Of a stretch of DNA of 64,000 nt, positions 56,613 through 64,000 are shown piece after piece. The notes under the pieces are model-generated. The model searched no databases and had not been told where the DNA came from. It worked only from the letters and a program-made list of their open reading frames with translations. The translations under genes were made by a program, and so were the position numbers. This stretch comes from Cytidiella melzeri (lineage: Eukaryota > Basidiomycota > Agaricomycetes > Polyporales > Irpicaceae): NCBI GenBank assembly GCA_022592445.1, contig JABYQR010000146.1:39648-103647 (forward strand). The letters are read 5' to 3'. Numbering within the stretch: the stretch's first letter is position 1; the number at the start of each line of letters is the position of its first letter.

Positions 56613-59600
56613 AAAGGACTCGTGACAAAGCCGCAGCTGCGAGTCCCCCCGATACCTCGTCCTCGTCTTCTACCTCGTCATCTTTGTGTACCATAGCAAC
56701 TCCGTGCCCGTCGTCTGTTATCTCTTCATGTACTATCTCGTTGCTAGATCGGTTATCTTCTCATTTCCGTGTACATGTACTAGTCAAAGGTCTCAATAGA
56801 AGCATCCGTGTTCCTGCTATGATTGACTCAGGAGCCACGGCTTTGTTCATCAGTCACCAGTTCGTCAAAAAGCATAAGATTATCCAACACCCTCTTGAAA
56901 GGATCATCTCATTACACAACATTGACGGAACTAAGAACAAAGCGGGCGGATTAACACACTTTGTGCGCCTTACACTTACAGTCGGAGACCACACAGAAAA
57001 GGCAGATTTTCTCGTCACAGACTTAGGTCCAGAAGACGTTATTCTTGGGCTACCATGGCTCAAACGCGTAAACCCTACCGTTAACTGGGAAAAAGGAGAA
57101 ATGACAATTCCGAGCGGCTCGGAAGAATCTCCTAATGAACCTTTCCAGAAGGTTGATGGTAACCGCAAAGAACGTAGACAGTGGGTCAAAGCCGGTATTA
57201 TCCAAGACACCACTGACGAAGTCTGGTGTATGGCCGGCTTCACCTACTCTACTAAGCTTGCTGCCGAAGCAAACGAAGCTAAAGCTCATCGCTCCTTCGA
57301 AGACATCGTTCCATCAGAGTACCACAGACACGCTAAAGTCTTCTCTGAGGAAGAGTCTAATCGGCTACCCCAGCATCAGCCCTGGGACCATTCGATTGAT
57401 CTCAAACCAGACGCTCCTGAGACTATCAAATCGAAAGTTTATCCTATGCCCCTGAACGAACAAGCCGAGCTTGACAAGTTCATTCAGGAGAACCTAGCAA
57501 AAGGTTACATTACGCCTTCTAAGTCTCCGATGGCTTCTCCAGTCTTCTTCATCAAAAAGAAGGATAACAAACTCCGACTTATTCAGGACTATCGAAAACT
57601 CAACGACATCACTGTGAAAAACCGCTACCCTCTACCGCTTGCCACCGACATCATCAACAAGCTCAAGGGTGCAAAGATCTTCACTAAATTCGATGTTCGT
57701 TGGGGATATCACAATGTCCGCATCAAAGAAGGAGATGAGTACAAAGCGGCTTTCGTTACCAACCGAGGACTCTTCGAACCTAAAGTCATGTTCTTCGGTC
57801 TCACGAACTCACCTGCTACCTTCCAAGCTCTGATGGACAACATCTTCGCCGACCTCGTCGCCGAGGGCAAGGTGGCTGTCTATCTAGATGACATCTTGAT
57901 CTGGAGCAACAACCTGACAGAGCATCGCAAGGTTGTACATGAAGTCCTCGAGCGACTTCAACAGCACGATCTCTACCTCCGGCCGGAAAAGTGCGAGTTT
58001 GAGAAATCTGAGATCGAATACCTCGGGTTGATCATTCGCGCCGGCGAAGTAGCTATGGACCCTGTCAAAGTCCAAGCAGTTTCTACGTGGCCCACACCCA
58101 AGAACCTCAAAGAAGTCAGAGGATTCATCGGGTTTGCCAACTTCTATCGCCGCTTCATTCAAGACTTCTCAAAGCACGCACGGCCTCTACACGACCTTAC
58201 TAAGAAGGACGTACCATTTGTCTGGGGTCCAGCACAAGAGACTGCCTTCACGCTGCTAAAGAAGGCCTTTACCACTAAGCCTATCTTGGCAGTCTGGGAC
58301 CCTGAACTCCCTACACGTTTAGAAGTCGATGCCTCGGGCTATGCGACTGGTGGAATCATATCCCAGAAATCGAAGGAAGATGGATTCTACCACCCTATCG
58401 CCTACCGGTCAGCCTCTATGACTGAAGCAGAGCGTAACTACGAAATCTTTGATCGGGAGATGTTAGCCGTCACCGAGGCTCTCAAAGATTGGCGCCACTA
58501 CCTTGAGGGGCTCAAGGAACCGTTTGAGATCTGGACAGATCACGCAAACCTGCAGTACTGGAAGACTGCGCAACACCTCACTCGACGTCAAGCACGTTGG
58601 TCATTACTCTTGGCTGACTTCGACTTCGTGTTGGTACACAAGCCCGGTAGTACCATGATACACGCGGATCCTCTCTCTCGTCTTCACTCTCACGCTGTCA
58701 CGGACGAAGAAGACAACAAGGATCAGGTGGTACTGAAACCGGAACACTTCCGGATCCTCGCTACTAGTGCACTCGCCACTGCTTCTCCACTCGAATCAAA
58801 GATCCGAGAATGCACGGAGCAAGAAGCAGAAGTCGCACAAGCTCTCGCTACCCTTCGCAAGAAGGGTCCTCGCAAACTTATCGGCGGTTTACTCGAATGG
58901 GAAGAGAGTGACGGACTCATTTATTACAAGGGAAAACTCTATATCCCTAATAACAAAGAGCTCCGTTACGAAATTGTCAAATCTTGCCATGACACACCCG
59001 CGGCTGGTCATCCAGGCAAACACGGCACCATAGAGCTAGTCTCACGACACTATTGGTGGCCGAAGATGAATGCCTTCGTAGAGACTTACGTACTAGGCTG
59101 TGATCGCTGTCAACGCTATAAGTCAGCTCCGCACCCTAAAGCAGTACTACAGCCTCAGGAAACTCCGGCCGGACCTTGGGAACACATTGGTGTAGATCTC
59201 ATCACTCAGCTGCCACCCTCTAAGGGATTCGATTCGATCGCGGTCTACGTTGACCACTACTCCGATCAAACGCACATCATCCCTACTACCACTAGGGTTA
59301 ACGCCGAGGGGATTGCCGATCTACATTACAAAGAAGTATTCCGACTTCACGGCATTCCCAAGAAGGTGTTCTCTGACCGAGGACCCCAGTTTGCAGCGCG
59401 CTTCATGCGTGCGCTCTATCACCGCCTAGGCATAGAGACTGGTTTTACGACCGCCTATCATCCGCAAGGAAATGGCAAGGTCGAACGCAAAAACCAGGAT
59501 ATCGAACAGTACCTACGTCTATTCTGTCAGCAACGACAAGACGACTGGGTCGATCATCTACCGGCGGCTGAGTTTGCACTCAACTCGCGAGTACACGCGG

Positions 59601-60397
59601 GTAACTCCCAAACACCGTTTGAAGTCATCTATGGATATCGCCCCGACTTCACCATACCAGTCGGCAAACGAAGCAATATCCCATCACTCGATGAGCGCCT
59701 TGACAATATGGCTCGAGTACGCAAAGAGACCGAAGCAGCTCTTCGTCTAAGCAAAGAAAAGATGAAGCAACTTTACGAGTCTGAGAAGCGTTCTCCACGC
59801 GTCTTCCAAGTAGGGGACATGGTCTGGCTAAACGCTAAGAACGTCCAGATTCATCAGGCCACCCCTAAACTCGGTCCTCGACAACTCGGCCCGTACAAGG
59901 TCATCGAACGTATCGGCGATCTTGACTACAAACTCGGTCTACCCAGCTATCTCCGAATCCACCCCGTTATCCACATTAACCGTCTAAGTCCCTGGCACGA
60001 CAACGGCAAAGACGTACCTCCATCTCCTGATCCTATCATCATAGAAGGAGAAGAACAGTATGTTGTCGAAAAGGTACTAGACAGCAGGCTACACGGACGT
60101 TGGAAGAAATTGCAATTCCTTGTCAAATGGGAAGGGTATTCAGACGGACACAATAGCTGGGAACCAGTCGAAAACCTAGAGAATAGTCAAGAAGCGATTG
60201 ACAACTTCTACAAAGCAAACCCCGGAGCGCCCCGGGTCATCAAAGCTTCACTCTTCGCGGATCTCCGCTCGCATTTTCGGGAATTCAATACCCAGACCGA
60301 CCCCGCTTTCCTTCGCACGATCTATCCATCTACATACGATCTTAGCTGGGATGAAGGCAAACACATCGGTCTGGATATCTCAAGAACATCACACTGA
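56609..60397 (+). CDS. pol: Pol polyprotein of A1: protease, RT, RNase H, integrase, chromodomain
   Basis: About 1,260 residues in one open frame, in the -1 frame relative to gag. Order of domains: aspartic protease with DSGATALF (about residue 73); reverse transcriptase with QDYRKLNDIT, FFGLTNSPATFQ and catalytic VAVYLDDILIWS (about 425); RNase H with LEVDASGYATGG, EREML-type DREMLAV and IWTDHANL; integrase with an HHCC zinc finger (HPGKHG...CDRCQ); the catalytic triad Asp in GVDLITQL (about 861), Asp in SDRGPQF and Glu in GKVERKNQD; and a C-terminal chromodomain (YVVEKVLDSRLHGRWKKLQF, WEGYSDGHNSWEP). All catalytic residues are present. A homopolymer of six T at 56605-56610 is the likely frameshift site for Gag-Pol. 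Confidence 0.95.
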   Translation: MKRTRDKAAAASPPDTSSSSSTSSSLCTIATPCPSSVISSCTISLLDRLSSHFRVHVLVKGLNRSIRVPAMIDSGATALFISHQFVKKHKIIQHPLERIISLHNIDGTKNKAGGLTHFVRLTLTVGDHTEKADFLVTDLGPEDVILGLPWLKRVNPTVNWEKGEMTIPSGSEESPNEPFQKVDGNRKERRQWVKAGIIQDTTDEVWCMAGFTYSTKLAAEANEAKAHRSFEDIVPSEYHRHAKVFSEEESNRLPQHQPWDHSIDLKPDAPETIKSKVYPMPLNEQAELDKFIQENLAKGYITPSKSPMASPVFFIKKKDNKLRLIQDYRKLNDITVKNRYPLPLATDIINKLKGAKIFTKFDVRWGYHNVRIKEGDEYKAAFVTNRGLFEPKVMFFGLTNSPATFQALMDNIFADLVAEGKVAVYLDDILIWSNNLTEHRKVVHEVLERLQQHDLYLRPEKCEFEKSEIEYLGLIIRAGEVAMDPVKVQAVSTWPTPKNLKEVRGFIGFANFYRRFIQDFSKHARPLHDLTKKDVPFVWGPAQETAFTLLKKAFTTKPILAVWDPELPTRLEVDASGYATGGIISQKSKEDGFYHPIAYRSASMTEAERNYEIFDREMLAVTEALKDWRHYLEGLKEPFEIWTDHANLQYWKTAQHLTRRQARWSLLLADFDFVLVHKPGSTMIHADPLSRLHSHAVTDEEDNKDQVVLKPEHFRILATSALATASPLESKIRECTEQEAEVAQALATLRKKGPRKLIGGLLEWEESDGLIYYKGKLYIPNNKELRYEIVKSCHDTPAAGHPGKHGTIELVSRHYWWPKMNAFVETYVLGCDRCQRYKSAPHPKAVLQPQETPAGPWEHIGVDLITQLPPSKGFDSIAVYVDHYSDQTHIIPTTTRVNAEGIADLHYKEVFRLHGIPKKVFSDRGPQFAARFMRALYHRLGIETGFTTAYHPQGNGKVERKNQDIEQYLRLFCQQRQDDWVDHLPAAEFALNSRVHAGNSQTPFEVIYGYRPDFTIPVGKRSNIPSLDERLDNMARVRKETEAALRLSKEKMKQLYESEKRSPRVFQVGDMVWLNAKNVQIHQATPKLGPRQLGPYKVIERIGDLDYKLGLPSYLRIHPVIHINRLSPWHDNGKDVPPSPDPIIIEGEEQYVVEKVLDSRLHGRWKKLQFLVKWEGYSDGHNSWEPVENLENSQEAIDNFYKANPGAPRVIKASLFADLRSHFREFNTQTDPAFLRTIYPSTYDLSWDEGKHIGLDISRTSH

Positions 60398-60548
60398 CGG
60401 GTAACGTCGAGTCAACGACACCAGAAGGGGAAAACTTCCTAGCATCCTTCTGACTAGACAATCGGGGCAATTCTGCTGAATCCCTGTAGATGGGTAGAAG
60501 ACCTCTATCACCACAGCACAGTGATGCTTCGCGAGGACGCTCGATTTT

Positions 60549-60559
60549 AGGAGGGGGGT
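60549..60559 (+). other. Polypurine tract of A1
   Basis: aggagggggg directly before the 3' LTR, separated from it by taa. It serves as primer for plus-strand DNA synthesis. Confidence 0.85.
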
Positions 60560-60561
60560 AA

Positions 60562-61316
60562 TGTCATGGATGGCCTGACTACCCTTAATTTTCGCAATTT
60601 ACCTCTTGTTTTTATCTGTAAAACTCCGGGCTGTAGCTCAGTTGCAGTCTTCTCTGCATAAACTCCCTTTCACGTCTATTAAGCGCCCGTATCACGTGGC
60701 TTAGATGCTCCACACGGTCACATTACTTGCTACTACGTCACACTAGCATGTGACTTAGCTTAAGTAAGACCACATGGCTACAAGCACATGGCTCAGCCCA
60801 TAGCTAGGGTTTGACGTCATAGATACTGCCACATGGGCTCCTTATTGTTCTTTCCTTATTGTTCTCTTTATGGAAGGATGTTCTCACAGGTGTGGGAATG
60901 GAATACAATAGTTGGTCTCCTTTTAGATAGATTCTCTCACGGATAGAGTTCTTGGCAAGGTCTAGACAATAGCTATTGTTCTCCTTTAGGTAGTCCTTTT
61001 GTTCTTCGTTCCCATGGCTTCTTGCAAAGCCTGCCCTCAACATGGTCTGTGCGCAGGTCCCTGAAGTCTATATAAGCAGCTACATGTACGCTCCTAGCCC
61101 CCATCTCGACCTCTTGGTCTTTACTGGGCTAGGTAAGCAACACCCCTCTTGTACTACATAGCGAGTAGTATCAATACTAACTTGGTCTTTACTGGGCTAG
61201 CTACCTGAATAAGGTTTATAGTTGGTGAGAGCATTGTGCTACACGCCTGCCACCACCTCGTCGTCGTCGTCCACATCGTGTCCCTGGTTGCTGCGTTGAG
61301 CTCCGTCTCCGTGACA
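60562..61316 (+). repeat. 3' LTR of A1
   Basis: 755 bp, nearly identical to the 5' LTR. Differences seen by eye: ctaaccc/ctaccc, ccttttccc/cctttca, gacgctcc/gatgctcc and tgcccacat/tgccacat. Confidence 0.93.
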
Positions 61317-61851
61317 ATGGCTCAGCCCATAGCTAGGGTTGGACGTCATAGATACTGTCCACATGGGCTCCTTATTGTTCTTTCCTTATTGTTCTCTTTA
61401 TGGAAGGATGTTCTCACAGGTGTGGGAATGGAATACAATAGTTGGTCTCCTTTTAGATAGATTCTCTCACGGGTAGAGTTCTTGGCAAGGTCTAGACAAT
61501 AGCTATTGTTCTCCTTTAGGTAGTTCTTTTGTTCTTCGTTCACATGGCTTCTTGCAAAGCCTGCCCTCAACATGGTCTGTGCGCAGGTCCCTGAAGTCTA
61601 TATAAGATGCTGCATGTACGCTCCTAGCCCCCCATCTCGACCTCTTGGTCTTTACTGGGCTAGGTAAGCAACCCCCTCTTGTACTACATAGCTGGTAGTA
61701 ACAATACTAACTTGGTCTTTACTGGGCTAGCTTTCTGAATAAGTTTGATAGCTGGTGAACGCATTGTGCTTCACGCCTGCCACCACCTCCTCGTCGTCAT
61801 CCACACCGTGTCCCTGTTTGTCACGTTGAGCCCTGTCTCCGTGTCACAGGA

Positions 61852-63994
61852 TGTATCCTTGGTGAACGTTTGGGCCATTCCAGTCTGAATGTGACCGGCG
61901 AAAGCTTTTCAGCAATCTTGAATGGGCCGTAGTACTTGGCTGACAGCTTATGTTCAGATTTTTGGTAATCTCTCAGATCTAGCATGACCTGATCGCCTTC
62001 GTTGAAGGGGACCTTCTGGACGTGCTTGTCATAGTACCACTTCATGCGTTCAGCCGCAAGTTGTAACGCCGCCTTAGCATGCTCTTGAGCTTGCAAGCGG
62101 TTCCACATGATGTCACTCATGTCAGACTTTTTCAGGTCCTTAGTGAGCGTTGGACCAGCTCTAGGGTGTCTGCCGTATTCGAGGTAGAAAGGCGAGTGCT
62201 TAGTTCCCTCGTGCGCTGCATTGTTGTATGCAAACTCAGCCGAGCTGAGCAGTCTAGCCCAGTTGCCATGTAGTTGATCAACGTAACAACGCAGGTACTG
62301 TTCGAGCGTTTGATTAACTTGTTCAGTTTGACCATCAGTCTGCAGATGATATGCAGTAGTCATTGTAGATTCTATCCCTAGCATTTTACACCATTCCTGG
62401 AATAAATCTGCTGCGAATTGTGGACCTCGGTCGGAAATGATTTGCAAAGGTAACCCGTGAAGGGTCCAGACTCTCTCATAGAGTAGAGCTGCAAGATCTT
62501 TTGCCGAGAACTCGTTTACAATAGGGAAGAAGTGCGCCCTTTTAGTAAGGCGGTCTACGACTACGCAGATAGCATTGAAGCCATCAGACTCCGGTAACTG
62601 AGTAATCAAGTCGACAGTCATGATATCCCATGGTTCGGCCGGAACCAGATTAGGGATGAGTGGTCCGTAAGGCTGTTGCGGACGAGTTTTCATCCGCTGA
62701 CATGTGTCACAGCCTGTCACGTATTTTTTGACATCGGTGGTTAAACCTGGCCACCAGTAGTTTCTCGAGATCAGTTTGTACATTTTCCATCTGCCAGGAT
62801 GTCCGGCAGAAGGTAGATCGTGATGCATCTGGATGATTTGGCGTCTCAGATCTAATTTCTGATCTTTGGGGATGTAGACTTTTCCACGGTATAGGAGTAA
62901 TCCGTTCTCAAAATTCCATTCCTCTAGTGATTTCTTGAACTCCCTAGGACCAGAGTTAAGTAACTGCTGATAGTCCTTGGTAACTTCGTCATTCATGAGT
63001 GCTTCCTTGACCCGTCTTAGGATTTCATTGTTGTTGATAGATGAGTCATGAGAGTTTTCGATAGCAGAGATGGCAAAAAACTCGGGTTTAAGGAGAATTT
63101 GTCCTCGTTATTGGAATTTACCCCCTCTTCATGATCTGGCCTCCTGGACAGAGGATCTGCAGTAAGCATGGTCTTTCCGGGTTTGTGCCGGAGCACAAAA
63201 TTGAATCGTGTGAGGTATAACGCCCATTGCGCTTGTCTCCGAGTCAGCTTCTGGGCATTCCTGAAATATGTCAGGTTTTGGTGATCCGACCATATTTCTA
63301 CGGTAATCGGATGTCCCTCCAGATGTTGACAATACTCTTCCAGGGCGCGGATAATAGCCAACAACTCTTTATTGTATATCTCATAGTTACGTTAATGAAC
63401 GTTGAGTGATTTAGAGTAGAAGGCCACTGGATGCCACAGCTTGTCAGCTGGGTCCAGTTGTGATAATACCGCTCCTGTAGCAAAGTTGCTAGCGTCTGTT
63501 TCCAGACGGAAAGGGTTTTTGTGATCTGGTATCCTCAGAATGGGTGCTGACGTAAAAGCCTGTTTCAGACTTTGGAAGGCCTGTTCCTGAGCATCTTTCC
63601 AGATCCAGGGTTGGTCCTTCTTTGTCAGAATAGTGAGCGGTTTCGCATGTTTAGCAAAGTCCTTGATGAAACGCCAATAGGAATTGGCGAAGCCTAAGAA
63701 GGCTTGGACTTGCTTAACCTTTTCAGGTTGCGGCCACTCAGTAACTCCGGTGAGTTTGGCTGGATCCATCTCGATGTGTCCGTGAGAAATGATCATGCCT
63801 AGGTACTCAATGCGATCTTTTTCAAAAAAGCATTTTTCCGGTTTGGCAAATAGATTGTTCTCGCGTAGACGCTTGAGCACTTCCTGTGTGATGCGACGGT
63901 TCTCCTTCTTGTCTTCAGTGAAGATGAGGATATCGTCGAGATACACCATGAAATGTCCTTCTAAGATCAAATCACTCAGAATTTCATTCATCAT
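61852..63994 (-). pseudogene. Pol of element B: RT, RNase H, integrase (broken)
   Basis: Reading from the right edge, the RT includes MVYLDDILIFTEDKK with intact YLDD and EYLGMIISHGHIEMDP. RNase H begins with LETDASNFATGAVLS. A TAA at about 63393-63395 interrupts RNase H between the KSLN and RNYEIYNKELLA stretches. A one-base loss near 63095 shifts the frame before LKPEFFAISAIEN. The integrase then reads with the zinc finger HDLPSAGHPGRWKM...CDTCQRM, catalytic Asp in TVDLITQL, Asp in ISDRGPQF and Glu in DGQTEQVNQ, to RIHPV at the insertion point. It is distinct from the A family in sequence and in LTR. Confidence 0.88.
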
Positions 63995-64000
63995 GGCTTG

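Larger units (their letters stand above)
53488..61316 (+). mobile_element. Full-length chromovirus A1 (Ty3/gypsy), apparently intact
   Basis: Complete element of 7,829 bp. It comprises the 5' LTR 53488-54245, an upstream open frame 54392-55123, gag 55365-56612, pol 56609-60397, a purine tract at 60549-60559 and the 3' LTR 60562-61316. Target duplication ATGGC lies at 53483-53487 and 61317-61321. The two LTRs differ only by two substitutions and three single-base indels as read by eye, so the insertion is young. All expected enzymatic motifs are intact and no premature stop is seen in gag or pol. Confidence 0.95.
53256..61846. repeat. Solo LTR A2 of the A family, split by element A1
   Basis: The LTR halves 53256-53487 and 61317-61846 join through the ATGGC duplication to one complete A-type LTR (TGTCATGG... 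to ...CCGTGTCA). On both outer sides lies CAGGA (53251-53255, 61847-61851), the 5-bp target duplication of the original element. A single LTR with its own target duplication indicates loss of the internal part by LTR-LTR recombination before A1 inserted. Confidence 0.9.
51995..64000 (-). mobile_element. Ty3-type chromovirus B, degenerate, interrupted, continues past window
   Basis: In minus orientation the 3' LTR is 51995-52707 (reverse strand TGTCACAG... to ...CTGTTACA) and the purine tract is at 52711-52720. The pol C-terminus with chromodomain is at 52952-53250, and the rest of pol resumes at 61852 and runs off the right edge. The interruption between 53255 and 61852 is a solo LTR plus a nested element; CAGGA is duplicated at 53251-53255 and 61847-61851. 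Pol reads through the junction (RIHPV then FHASKLVPYNEP) once the insert is ignored. The 5' LTR is not in the window. Confidence 0.88.

Noticed and set aside
53256..61846. First reading: two tandem A-family elements sharing an LTR
   Set aside because: Two distinct target duplications (CAGGA outside, ATGGC inside) and the clean joining of the split LTR show one element inserted into a solo LTR.

Overview
The window looks like a filamentous fungus, most likely a mushroom-forming basidiomycete (Agaricomycetes). The host genes carry many 47-80 nt GT-AG introns. They encode eukaryotic core proteins (a proteasome ATPase, a cytochrome oxidase subunit, a uridine kinase, a tRNA-thiolation protein), and the mobile elements belong to chromovirus, hAT, LINE and RecQ-helicase types common in these genomes. 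All gene models below were spliced by eye. Reading-phase continuity across every junction is the main evidence for them, and family names come from recognised motifs, not from a database search.

Positions 1-36,600 are a compact gene-rich region. In order it holds a small membrane protein (+); a decayed gene fragment (-); the 19S proteasome ATPase RPT2 (-); a YIP4/YIPF6 Golgi membrane protein (+); a peroxisomal-type citrate synthase with 18 exons including a 3-nt exon (+); a secreted Ser/Pro protein with a 24-bp tandem repeat (+); an F-box-like protein (+); an unknown nuclear-type protein (-); a secreted protein with three copies of one domain (-); COX4 (-); a Ca2+/H+ antiporter (+); URK1 uridine kinase (-), divergent from CTU2/NCS2 (+), which carries a frameshifting 16-bp duplication; a MITE; a class V PLP enzyme (+); a gamma-glutamylcyclotransferase-like protein (-); a GH79 glycosidase (-); and a membrane-anchored metallophosphatase (-). 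They are unrelated housekeeping and secreted functions and do not form an obvious pathway cluster.

Positions 36,750-47,700 are one large DNA element with 48-bp terminal inverted repeats. It carries a DUF6589-like gene and a RecQ-like helicase gene in convergent orientation. Its left repeat was later split by a 4.5-kb hAT transposon with a perfect 8-bp target duplication. Both genes of the host element carry lesions, so this copy looks inactive. It is the best candidate here for a poorly described mobile system.

Positions 48,100-64,000 are a nested stack of retroelements. A LINE (-) is cut by a chromovirus remnant A3 (-). A3 is cut by a second, degenerate Ty3-type element B (-). B is cut by a solo LTR of the A family (target duplication CAGGA), and that solo LTR is cut by a full-length, intact A-family chromovirus A1 (target duplication ATGGC). 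The insertion order can be read directly from the boundaries. The outer elements continue past the right edge of the window.
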